A program made the position numbers and the translations under genes. The notes beneath the pieces are model-generated. The model did not search any database, was not told where the DNA came from, and saw nothing but the letters and a program-made list of their open reading frames with translations. A stretch of 48,644 bases of DNA from an uncultured Ruminococcus sp. (GTDB taxonomy: Bacteria > Bacillota > Clostridia > Oscillospirales > Acutalibacteraceae): the NCBI GenBank assembly GCA_905233145.1, contig CAJODI010000005.1, positions 1 to 48,644 on the forward strand. The letters are read 5' to 3'. Positions 24,002 to 31,781 of this stretch are shown here, one piece after another; the stretch's first letter is position 1, and every line of letters starts with the position of its first letter.

Positions 24002-25195
24002 TTGAGCCTGAATTCAACTCCTGCGGCAGAAAGAACGCATATCGGCTTTTTTGGGAGACGAAACGCCGGGAAGTCGAGCGTGGTCAACGCCGTGACAAAT
24101 CAACAGGTTTCCGTAGTTTCCGACTATGCAGGAACAACTACAGATCCGGTCACAAAGACAATGGAGCTGCTTCCTCTCGGTCCGGTTGTCATTATAGACA
24201 CTCCCGGCTTTGACGACGAGGGAAGTCTTGGCGAGCTGAGGGTTAAGCGCACCCGTCAGACGCTTAACAGGATAGATATCGCCGTTTTGGTGGTTGACGG
24301 AACGTGCGGAAAAACTGCCGTGGATGACGAGCTAATTGGTATATTTAAAGAAAAGAATATACCATATATAGTAGTATACAATAAATCCGACATTTTTGAA
24401 AAAGAGAAATACCCAGACGGCTTTTGCGTAAGCGCAATAACCGGTGAGAACATAAATAAGCTTAAGGAACGCATTGCCGAGCTCAAACCCGGCGACAGTG
24501 ACAAGAGAATATGCGACGGTATTATTAAATCCGGTGATTTAGCGGTTTTAGTTGTTCCAATCGACAGTGCCGCACCCAAGGGCAGGCTGATCTTGCCTCA
24601 GCAGCAGACAATTCGGGATATACTCGATTTTGGCGCGGCAGCAGTCGTTTGCCGTGAAACCGAGCTGTCGGAAACTCTTCAAAGCCTGGGAAAAAAGCCT
24701 TCACTGGTAATAACAGACAGCCAAGCTTTTGCAAAGGTCTCAAAAATAGTTCCCGAAAATATACCTTTGACCTCTTTTTCGATTCTTATGGCAAGATACA
24801 AAGGTTTTTTGGAAAGCGCGGTAAAAGGCGCAGCTGCAATCAGCACTCTTAAGGACGGCGACTCGGTGCTGATTGCCGAGGGATGTACTCATCACAAGCA
24901 GTGTGAGGACATAGGCACGGTAAAGCTTCCGCGATGGTTAAAGAGCTTTACAGGTAAGGAGCTGGAAATAAGTACCGCCTCGGGCAGAGATTTTCCCGAA
25001 GATCTTTCGCGTTATTCACTTATTATCCACTGCGGCGGCTGTATGCTAAACGAAAGAGAGATGAACTACCGAAGAAATCACTCCTTGGACAGCGGAATCC
25101 CTATTACCAATTACGGAACGGCTATAGCCTATATGAATGGAATTTTAAGAAGAACCTTGGAGATTTTTCCAAGTATTTTGACGTTGTTAAAATAA
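24002..25195 (+). CDS. hydF: [FeFe]-hydrogenase maturation GTPase/scaffold HydF
   Basis: 397 residues from TTG, with GAGGTGATGT upstream. N-terminal GTPase: P-loop FFGRRNAGKSSVVN, G2 Thr in AGTTTDPVTKTME, DTPGFDD and YNKSD. The C-terminal cluster-binding part has EGCTHHKQC and IIHCGGCMLNERE, the family CxHx(n)HCxxC ligands. HydF carries the [2Fe] precursor and delivers it to the hydrogenase. Last gene of the cluster; no clear terminator hairpin follows, only AT-rich sequence. Confidence 0.95.
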   Translation: MSLNSTPAAERTHIGFFGRRNAGKSSVVNAVTNQQVSVVSDYAGTTTDPVTKTMELLPLGPVVIIDTPGFDDEGSLGELRVKRTRQTLNRIDIAVLVVDGTCGKTAVDDELIGIFKEKNIPYIVVYNKSDIFEKEKYPDGFCVSAITGENINKLKERIAELKPGDSDKRICDGIIKSGDLAVLVVPIDSAAPKGRLILPQQQTIRDILDFGAAAVVCRETELSETLQSLGKKPSLVITDSQAFAKVSKIVPENIPLTSFSILMARYKGFLESAVKGAAAISTLKDGDSVLIAEGCTHHKQCEDIGTVKLPRWLKSFTGKELEISTASGRDFPEDLSRYSLIIHCGGCMLNEREMNYRRNHSLDSGIPITNYGTAIAYMNGILRRTLEIFPSILTLLK

Positions 25196-25257
25196 ATTCA
25201 ATATAAACACAACAAAATGTAATAATATATAATTTAATATATATATTAATATATATA

Positions 25258-25286
25258 TTGACAAAAAGAAAAAAGTATGATATTCT
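25258..25286 (+). promoter_or_regulatory. Distal promoter of the CBM26 protein gene
   Basis: TTGACA, 17 bp, TATTCT, giving a leader of about 260 bases. Confidence 0.65.
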
Positions 25287-25365
25287 AATAAGCAGCTTGA
25301 AACGATATAGTTTAACACAAGCGCACAGAATCTTTTAGAATTATTAAAGAAATTATGTTAAAATA

Positions 25366-25410
25366 TGGTAAAATTCGGCATTTTGACGATGAACTAATGA
25401 AATTTTACCA
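25366..25410 (+). promoter_or_regulatory. Leader hairpin upstream of the CBM26 gene
   Basis: TGGTAAAATT pairs with AATTTTACCA across a ~23-base loop, between the two promoters; a possible operator or RNA structure. No T-run follows. Confidence 0.35.
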
Positions 25411-25443
25411 AAGATATACTCCTATTATTGTGCAATTAGCAGA

Positions 25444-25473
25444 TTGAAAATTGCGAAAAAAAGTGATATCATA
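25444..25473 (+). promoter_or_regulatory. Proximal promoter of the CBM26 protein gene
   Basis: TTGAAA, 18 bp, TATCAT, about 75 bp before the start codon. Confidence 0.55.
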
Positions 25474-25551
25474 TTTGTATTCTAAACGAGGTGTGTTTTG
25501 CGTGCCGTACTTTAGAATTCAGAATTTCATTTTTTATAAGGAGGAAGAAAC

Positions 25552-28500
25552 ATGCGAAACTTCAAAAGCGTAAAGAAGCTCACAAGTATTGTGCTTGCTG
25601 TTATGATGGTTCTTTCTTGCGTTGTTGTAGGCGTTAGTTCTGCTAACAATGTAAAAATTGCTTTCACAAACAACAAGGGCTGGAGCAAGGTAAATATTTA
25701 CTCTTGGGACGGCAGTTTCAACAGTTGCACGGGCGATTGGCCTGGAACACAGATTACCAATACATCGACAAATGATTATGGTGAAACTGTATACTATGCG
25801 GAAATCCCATCTAACGTAAGCGGCATTGTTTTCAATGACGGCGGAAACCAGCAGACAGCTGATATTAGCTTTAACGGTCAGCCAACAGGTTGGTATATGA
25901 CCAATCAGAATGGAAACGGAAACTGGAATGTTGAGACATGGGCTTATAGTCCTGAAGGACAGACATCAACAACAGCTACTGCAGACACAAACAATCCTAA
26001 AACAGTTTACTTCACAAACGACAAGGGTTGGGGCAACATAACAGCTTTTGCTTGGAACACATACGGTGATGCAGTTGTTGGTGATTGGCCTGGTCAGTCA
26101 ATGACTAAGGACTACACAAATGACTATGGTCAGGATGTATACAAGATAACTCTTCCGGCAGCAGCAGTAGGCGTTGTTTTCTCAAACAACGGCAGCGATC
26201 AGACAGTTGACATTACACCTGTTGATAACACCGGTTATTATGCAACAAATAAGAACGGTGAAGGCAACTACGAAGTTGGTGTATGGGCACCCGTAAAGGA
26301 CGTTCAGACGACTACAGCAAAGCCACAGGGTACAACTGCTACAGTTGACACATCAGTTGAAAAGACAATTTACTTCACAAACGATAAAAACTGGTCCAAC
26401 ATTAAAGCTTATGCTTGGGACAAGGACGAGAATGCTCTTATTGGAGATTTCCCGGGAACAGGCATGACTAAGGACTACACAAATACCTATGGTCAGGATG
26501 TATACAAGATTAAAATTCCCGCAGGCGCAGTTGGCGTTGTAATTTCAGACAACGGCGGTGCTCAGACAGTTGATATTACACCTGCTGACAACACAGGTTA
26601 TTACTGCACATCGCAGAACAGCGAAAACAAGTGGGAAGTTCAGCCGTGGTCACCTGTAAAGACAGACGGAACAACAGGTCCGACAACGGTATATGATGAC
26701 AGCGCTAAGGTAGTTTACTTTACAAACAACCAGAATTGGGCTAATGTAAAGGCTTATGCATGGGATAAAAACGATAACGGCCTCCTCGGCGATTATCCCG
26801 GTACAGGTATGACTAAGGCATATACAAATGACTATGGTCAGGATGTATACAAGATTACAGTCCCCGAAGGCGCAGTTGGCGTAGTATTTTCCGACAACGG
26901 CGGAGCTCAGACAGTTGATGTTACTCCCGCTAAAGGCACAGGTTACTATCCAACAAATCAGGGTAATGACGGCAAGTGGGAAGTTGCAACATGGGCTCCT
27001 GTAGTTGAACCGACAACAGCAGCTGCAACTACTATAGACACAACAACTCAAAAGACAGTTTACTTCACAAATAACCAGAATTGGGCTAATGTAAAGGCTT
27101 ATGCATGGGACAGCGAAGATCAGCCGCTTCTCGGAGATTATCCGGGTACAGGCATGACTAAGGACAGCACAAATGGCTACGGTCAGGATGTATACAGGAT
27201 TATAATTCCTGCAGGCGCAGTTGGTGTAGTATTCTCAGACAACGGCGGTGCTCAGACAGTTGACATCGTACCGTTTGATAACACAGATTACTATCCTACA
27301 TCTCAGAATGAAGACACCAGGTGGGAAGTTGACACATGGTATCCTGTAAAGGAAACTACCGGAACAACCGGCACGATTCCTCCGGGACCAAAGACAATTT
27401 ACTTCACAAATAACCAGAATTGGGCTAATGTAAAGGCTTATGCATGGAATAAAGACAATGATGGTGTTATCGGCGATTGGCCGGGTACAGGAATGACATA
27501 TGACCATAAGAATACCTACGGCGAGGATATATACAAGATTGTTCTTCCCGAAGGAGCAGTTGGCGTAGTATTTTCAGACAATGGCGGAACACAGACAGTT
27601 GATCTTGTTCCTGTTGACAACACAGGTTATTATCCTGATTCCAAGGATAACCTTGGCAAGTGGATTTGTAAAACATGGGCTCCTGTAATAGAAGAAGGAA
27701 CAACAGTTCAGGAAACTACTGTTCAAGAATCAACTGTTCAGGAGACAACAGTTCAAGAAACAACTGTTCAGGAAACAACAGTTCAGGAGACAACAGTTCA
27801 GGAAACAACTGTTGATCAAAAAGCTCCTATTTACGTAGAAAATCAGTTTAGACCTACTTCTTACTCACTTTCACTTAAGGACAACATTGCTATTAACTTC
27901 AGAGTTAAGCCTGAAACACTTGTTGGATACACTAATCCTTATCTCGAAGTAACAATGAACGGTGAAAAGACAGTACTTAACGAGTACAAGACTCTTGATG
28001 ACGGCACAGTTGTATTCGAGTTTGACAAGGTTTATCCACAGACTGTAATTGATGACGCATCAGCTGTTCTCCACGCATTCAAGGGTGAGCAGGAATATTA
28101 CGGCGAGCCTTATGTAAAGTCAGTTAAGGAATATGCTGTAAACAACATGGCAAGAAGCACTAATCCGAATTCACTCAGAGGTCTCCTTGTAAACCTTCTC
28201 AGATATGCTGCAGAAGCACAGAAGTTTACACATTATAAGGAAGATGACCTTGCTTCAAATTACATTGACAATTCAGCAAAGCGTTTCGCAAAGACACAGC
28301 TTAACGATTTGGTTGATGTTAAGAACTATAGCGCAGAACCTTGCCCGGGTACAGTGAAAGCTACATTTACATCCGGTACACTTGTACTTGGCAGCAATGT
28401 AGGAATCAAGGTAGGCTTCAATGTAGATTCTCTTGAGAATAAGTCAATCAGAGTTGACTTCAACGGCGAATCAAAATACTATGAGGCTGATCAGCTTGCT

Positions 28501-28731
28501 CCTAACGGCAACGGTAAGGGTACATTCACATACTCAGTTTACGCTAATCAGCTCCATGAGACTGTTAAGTTCACAGTATGTGAAGGTGCAAACCACACAC
28601 CAATCAGTGATACAATGACATACAGTGCAGCTTCCTATGCAAGCAAGTACATCACAAACGAGAATGTTGGCTCGCTCCTTAAGGAACTCATGCTTTATGG
28701 ACAGGCTGCTGAAACATACGCAGCAGGCTAA
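25552..28731 (+). CDS. Secreted starch-binding protein with six CBM26-type repeats
   Basis: 1059 residues; start ATG after AAGGAGGAAGAAAC. A signal peptide (1-30, VLAVMMVLSC...) is followed by six ~115-residue repeats beginning near residues 32, 150, 270, 386, 500 and 613. Each has FTN..W.NV.AYAW, GDWPG..MTK, TN.YGQDVYKI, GVVFSDNGG.QTVD and GYY.T, the CBM26 starch-binding pattern with its aromatic residues. Repeats 2-6 are near copies; the first is diverged. Pro/Thr linkers separate them, and a TTVQE-repeat linker (~720-755) leads to the ~290-residue two-half module shared with the 12187 protein (ends LYGQAAETYAAG). No glycoside hydrolase domain and no LPXTG or dockerin. It likely binds starch granules at the cell surface or in the matrix. 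Codon use is strongly biased (GTA, ACA, AAG), as in a highly expressed gene. Confidence 0.88.
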   Translation: MRNFKSVKKLTSIVLAVMMVLSCVVVGVSSANNVKIAFTNNKGWSKVNIYSWDGSFNSCTGDWPGTQITNTSTNDYGETVYYAEIPSNVSGIVFNDGGNQQTADISFNGQPTGWYMTNQNGNGNWNVETWAYSPEGQTSTTATADTNNPKTVYFTNDKGWGNITAFAWNTYGDAVVGDWPGQSMTKDYTNDYGQDVYKITLPAAAVGVVFSNNGSDQTVDITPVDNTGYYATNKNGEGNYEVGVWAPVKDVQTTTAKPQGTTATVDTSVEKTIYFTNDKNWSNIKAYAWDKDENALIGDFPGTGMTKDYTNTYGQDVYKIKIPAGAVGVVISDNGGAQTVDITPADNTGYYCTSQNSENKWEVQPWSPVKTDGTTGPTTVYDDSAKVVYFTNNQNWANVKAYAWDKNDNGLLGDYPGTGMTKAYTNDYGQDVYKITVPEGAVGVVFSDNGGAQTVDVTPAKGTGYYPTNQGNDGKWEVATWAPVVEPTTAAATTIDTTTQKTVYFTNNQNWANVKAYAWDSEDQPLLGDYPGTGMTKDSTNGYGQDVYRIIIPAGAVGVVFSDNGGAQTVDIVPFDNTDYYPTSQNEDTRWEVDTWYPVKETTGTTGTIPPGPKTIYFTNNQNWANVKAYAWNKDNDGVIGDWPGTGMTYDHKNTYGEDIYKIVLPEGAVGVVFSDNGGTQTVDLVPVDNTGYYPDSKDNLGKWICKTWAPVIEEGTTVQETTVQESTVQETTVQETTVQETTVQETTVQETTVDQKAPIYVENQFRPTSYSLSLKDNIAINFRVKPETLVGYTNPYLEVTMNGEKTVLNEYKTLDDGTVVFEFDKVYPQTVIDDASAVLHAFKGEQEYYGEPYVKSVKEYAVNNMARSTNPNSLRGLLVNLLRYAAEAQKFTHYKEDDLASNYIDNSAKRFAKTQLNDLVDVKNYSAEPCPGTVKATFTSGTLVLGSNVGIKVGFNVDSLENKSIRVDFNGESKYYEADQLAPNGNGKGTFTYSVYANQLHETVKFTVCEGANHTPISDTMTYSAASYASKYITNENVGSLLKELMLYGQAAETYAAG
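25645..27687 (+). repeat. Six tandem CBM26-encoding repeats
   Basis: Units start near 25645, 25997, 26359, 26707, 27049 and 27388. Units 3-6 share long identical DNA stretches (for example GGCTAATGTAAAGGCTTATG in units 4, 5 and 6), pointing to recent expansion by recombination. Confidence 0.9.
27703..27810 (+). repeat. TTVQE-coding microrepeat linker
   Basis: About seven 15-bp units of ACAGTTCAGGAAACA type encode the Thr-rich linker between the CBM26 array and the C-terminal module; its length is likely variable between strains. Confidence 0.9.
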
Positions 28732-28850
28732 TAGTATCAGCATTATTTATTGTTGGTCATTACCAACAAAATAGTAATTTAACTTAATAATCCTCACCTA
28801 TCAATTTAGTAGGGATTATATAAATTCAAAAAGAAAACGAGGTGATAACA

Positions 28851-28976
28851 ATGAAAGAGATGTACACAAAGGCTACAGTTGCTATCAGCGCATTCACAGC
28901 TGAGGATGTTATCAGAACTAGCGACACATCATCACAGGGTGGTCAGCAGCCAATCGAACTTCCACCAGATGAATAA
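28851..28976 (+). CDS. 41-residue peptide, possible EDVI-type short secreted/modified peptide
   Basis: Not in the ORF track. ATG after GAGGTGATAACA opens a 41-codon frame ending TAA: MKEMYTKATVAISAFTAEDV, then IRTSDTSSQGGQQPIELPPDE. It is followed 30 bp later by a strong terminator, and its codon use (ACA, GCT, ATC) matches the CBM26 gene upstream. The layout, a charged Tyr/Lys start, F-x-x-EDVI-x-T-S, then a Gly/Gln/Pro tail, resembles short peptides common in gut Firmicutes ('...KP....F..EDVI..S'), some suspected to be peptide precursors; that link is from memory. No maturation enzyme or transporter is adjacent. Probably on the same transcript as the CBM26 gene. Confidence 0.7.
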   Translation: MKEMYTKATVAISAFTAEDVIRTSDTSSQGGQQPIELPPDE

Positions 28977-29006
28977 TTAAATTTATTTATTAAATGGAAT
29001 TTGAAC

Positions 29007-29043
29007 GGAAGCCCCTCGACTTTGTCGAGGGGCTTTCGTTTTT
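29007..29043 (+). terminator. Terminator after the 41-aa peptide gene
   Basis: AAGCCCCTCGAC pairs perfectly with GTCGAGGGGCTT around TTT, followed by TCGTTTTTGG. Confidence 0.92.
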
Positions 29044-29087
29044 GGCTTTTCTTTGAATAAGGCATTCTGCCATGCTTTAGGTAAAGC

Positions 29088-29126
29088 GAAAAAACAGTCA
29101 TATTGCGGTTAATGCAACATGACTGT
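29088..29126 (-). terminator. Terminator of the dCMP deaminase unit
   Basis: On the minus strand ACAGTCATGTTGC pairs with GCAATATGACTGT (one mismatch) and is followed by TTTTTTCGC. Confidence 0.82.
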
Positions 29127-29177
29127 ATATTCTAATCTATTCTTCAAGTCATTAAAAATATAGTTTGCTTAGTTTTA

Positions 29178-29320
29178 ATACTAAACTCAAATAAAAAATA
29201 GACAATCTTTGCGGTCTATTTTCCGCAATACTTCGTTGTCGTCCTTGCAAGGCGACAGCCTTGCGGCGTCCTAAAAATATCCTCGCAAATCTTTGTCCAC
29301 TTTTTATCTGAGATTAGTAT
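29178..29320 (+). repeat. Family-2 MITE, copy 2
   Basis: 143 bp; the same ends and interior as copy 1 at 22323, nearly identical apart from a 14-bp insertion (TAAAAATATCCTCG region) absent from copy 1. Lies between the dCMP deaminase stop and its terminator. Confidence 0.92.
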
Positions 29321-29348
29321 AAAGTAAAATTCTTAGAGAAATCGAATA

Positions 29349-29831
29349 TTATTTTAAATCAAAATCAAGCGTAATAGTATTTCTGCTGGAAACAAACTGG
29401 GTCAGTTTAACGCCGGCAGAGGAGAGCATTTTTTTTGATGCAATTGTAGACGGAGCGTTGGCATATTTGTCATATAAATATACAACTTCTGAGATTCCCG
29501 ATTGGATTATTGCTTTGGCGCATTCGTTGCACGGAAAAAGATCAACATAAAGCTTTGCACCCTTTAGATTTTTTCCTCTGGCATTGAGAATAGCATTCAG
29601 TTCAGCATGTACAACGTAGTTGTATTTTGTATCGTCTCCGTCTCTTTCCCATGGATACAAGTCATCTGAACATCCATATGGAAATCCGTTATATCCTGTT
29701 GAAAGTATAATATTATTGCTGTCTACGATACATGCTCCGACCTGAGTGTTTGGGTCCTTGCTGCGCTTTGCCGCAAGCAGAGATACGCCCATAAAATATT
29801 CGTCCCACGAAATATAGTCGTTTCGTTTCAT
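29349..29831 (-). CDS. dCMP deaminase (ComEB-type)
   Basis: 160 residues; start ATG after GGAGTGAGAAC. Zinc deaminase motifs HAELNAI (His and catalytic Glu) and PCNECAKAI (two Cys ligands); SKDPNTQVGACIVD and GYNGFPYGCSDD are typical of dCMP deaminases rather than cytidine deaminases. It makes dUMP from dCMP for thymidylate synthesis. In the competence-locus homologue ComEB the same domain is used, but no com genes are nearby. Gene is followed by a family-2 MITE and a terminator. Confidence 0.92.
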   Translation of the reverse strand: MKRNDYISWDEYFMGVSLLAAKRSKDPNTQVGACIVDSNNIILSTGYNGFPYGCSDDLYPWERDGDDTKYNYVVHAELNAILNARGKNLKGAKLYVDLFPCNECAKAIIQSGISEVVYLYDKYANAPSTIASKKMLSSAGVKLTQFVSSRNTITLDFDLK

Positions 29832-29873
29832 GTTCTCACTCCAATTGATATTGATTTGTAATTTAAAATATAG

Positions 29874-30230
29874 TTAGAAACACAGTTTGGTCTCCCAATC
29901 ATTTTCTTTGAATCCGACCAAAACAAAATTATCGCTGATAATAATAGGTCTTTTTACCAACATTCCGTCTTGACCAAGAATTTCCAGTTGCTCGTCCTCT
30001 GTCATTGCAGGGATTTTGTCCTTAAGCGACATTTGCTTGTATAATACTCCGCTTGTATTAAAAAACCTCTTTAACGGAAGTCCGCTTTTTATGTGCCAGT
30101 CTTTAAGCTCATCTGCTGTGGGATTGTTTTCTTTTATATTGCGGTCGATATAGCTAATGTTTTTAGAATCGAGCCAGGCTTTCGCTTTTTTGCATGTCGT
30201 ACATTTAGGATATTCAACAAAAATCACCAA
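29874..30230 (-). CDS. ArsC/Spx-family thioredoxin-fold protein
   Basis: 118 residues from TTG (next codon GTG also possible), after GAGGTGATTTAT. The ORF-track ATG at 30260 falls inside the -10 box of the promoter and is rejected. Features: FVEYPKCTTCKKAKAWL with a CxxC redox pair, RNIKENNPTADELKDW, and MLVKRPII near the C-terminus with the conserved Arg-Pro. This is the ArsC-like/YffB/Spx superfamily; the single CxxC without the three-Cys arsenate-reductase pattern makes true arsenate reduction uncertain. It may be a glutaredoxin-like reductase. Confidence 0.85.
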   Translation of the reverse strand: MVIFVEYPKCTTCKKAKAWLDSKNISYIDRNIKENNPTADELKDWHIKSGLPLKRFFNTSGVLYKQMSLKDKIPAMTEDEQLEILGQDGMLVKRPIIISDNFVLVGFKENDWETKLCF

Positions 30231-30258
30231 ATAAATCACCTCGAACTGTATTAATATC

Positions 30259-30287
30259 ATTTTATCAAATATTACATATATTGTAAA
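30259..30287 (-). promoter_or_regulatory. Promoter of the ArsC/Spx-family gene
   Basis: Minus strand TTTACA, 17 bp, TAAAAT; leader ~23 bases to the TTG start. Confidence 0.7.
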
Positions 30288-30318
30288 TATAATTATAAAA
30301 TAAAGTTGCTAAATACTA

Positions 30319-30347
30319 TTGATTTTTGGGATAAAAAGGTGTATTAT
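30319..30347 (+). promoter_or_regulatory. Promoter of trkA-trkH
   Basis: TTGATT, 17 bp, TATTAT, about 65 bp before the trkA start; back to back with the ArsC-family promoter. Confidence 0.7.
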
Positions 30348-30413
30348 GACTATAAAATCAACCGCTTCATTTATGTAATTTTTAGTTGAGGCGGTAATAT
30401 GCGAGAGGGTATT

Positions 30414-31772
30414 ATGAATATTGTAATTGTCGGTTGCGGAAAAGTTGGTGCTTCTATCGCAGTGGAGCTTAATGCAGCAGGACATGATATTGTTGTCGTT
30501 GATATCAACGGCTCTGCTGTGTCACGCCTTGCCGATTCAATTGACGCAATGGGAGTTGAAGGTAACGGAGCCACCTATGAGGTTCTTTCTGAAGCCGGAG
30601 TAGCTTACGCGGATTTGGTTGTTGCGGCAACTGCGCGAGATGAGATAAATCTTTATACTTGCCTTATGGCAAAGGCTTCGGGGGCGAAGCATACAATTGC
30701 CAGAGTCAGAAGCCCCGAATATACTAATGATCTTTTCAGAATCAAAGATCTTCTCGGACTTTCGATGTCTATCAACCCCGAATTAACAGCCGCGGTTGAA
30801 ATCAGCAGGCTTCTTAGATTTTCGGGAGCGATAGAAATTGACGCTTTTTCAAAAGGTGCAGTTGAGCTTATTAAGGTTGTCATTCCGGAAGGTTCACCGG
30901 CATGTAACCGAAAAGTAAGCGATATCGACGTGCTCAAGGGAAAGGTACGTATTGCCAGCGTTGAGCGCGGAGAAGATGTTTATATTCCAAACGGCGATTT
31001 CATGATTATGCCCGGAGACAGGGCTTCGATTGTTACAAAACCTGAAACGGCAATCAAATTTTTCAAAAAAATGAATATAAACATCGGCAAGAGCAGGGAT
31101 GTTATGATTTTGGGCGGAGGTAAAATTTCGTATTATCTCGCACAAAGACTGATCAAAACCGGTGCAAACGTTAAGATCATAGAGCAAAACGCTCAGAGAT
31201 GCGAGGAGCTTTCACAAATGCTTCCGGACGCGATGATAATTCACGGCGATTGCATGGATCAGGCTTTGCTGCTCAGCGAGGGAATAACCCACGTTGACGG
31301 TGTTGCTGCTCTTATGGACTACGATGAGGAAAACATACTTATCTCGCTGTATATAAAAGGCGTTTCTAAGGCGAATATTATCACAAAAGTTAATAATCAG
31401 TATTTTGATTCGATAATAGATAAGCTTGGGCTGGAGTGTGTTATCAATCCCAAAAAGCTGACGGGTGAGTATATTGCGCGTTATATCAGAGCTATGCAAA
31501 ACTCGCTGGGAAGCAACGTTGAAACACTTTATCGCCTCAACGAAAACCGTATTGAAGCTCTTGAATTCAGAGCAAAAAGCAGCTCCAAGCTGACTGGTGT
31601 TCCGATCGAAAAGCTCAGCCTAAGGGATAATTTGCAAATTATCAGCATTTTCCGCAAGGGTAAGATTATTTTGCCCACAGGTAAGGACGCTATTTTGCCG
31701 GACGATTTAGTTGTTGTTATAACAATGCACAAGGGCTTGAGTGACCTTGACGATATTATGAACAAACGTTGA
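30414..31772 (+). CDS. trkA: Trk potassium uptake regulatory protein TrkA
   Basis: 452 residues from the ATG of MNIVIVGCGKVGAS after GAGAGGGTATT. Two RCK (TrkA-N plus TrkA-C) units: Rossmann GxGxxG in IVGCGKVGASIA (1-~130), first TrkA-C (~140-220), second Rossmann VMILGGGKISYYLAQ (~225-345) and second TrkA-C (~370-450). It binds nucleotides (NAD(H)/ATP) and gates the TrkH channel at the membrane. trkH follows 9 bp downstream. Confidence 0.95.
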   Translation: MNIVIVGCGKVGASIAVELNAAGHDIVVVDINGSAVSRLADSIDAMGVEGNGATYEVLSEAGVAYADLVVAATARDEINLYTCLMAKASGAKHTIARVRSPEYTNDLFRIKDLLGLSMSINPELTAAVEISRLLRFSGAIEIDAFSKGAVELIKVVIPEGSPACNRKVSDIDVLKGKVRIASVERGEDVYIPNGDFMIMPGDRASIVTKPETAIKFFKKMNINIGKSRDVMILGGGKISYYLAQRLIKTGANVKIIEQNAQRCEELSQMLPDAMIIHGDCMDQALLLSEGITHVDGVAALMDYDEENILISLYIKGVSKANIITKVNNQYFDSIIDKLGLECVINPKKLTGEYIARYIRAMQNSLGSNVETLYRLNENRIEALEFRAKSSSKLTGVPIEKLSLRDNLQIISIFRKGKIILPTGKDAILPDDLVVVITMHKGLSDLDDIMNKR

Positions 31773-31781
31773 GGATTGATT

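Noticed and set aside
25552-28731. CRISPR-like array from the regular repeats
   Set aside because: The repeats are long, in-frame coding units of CBM26 domains without spacers; no CRISPR array or cas gene is seen anywhere in the window.
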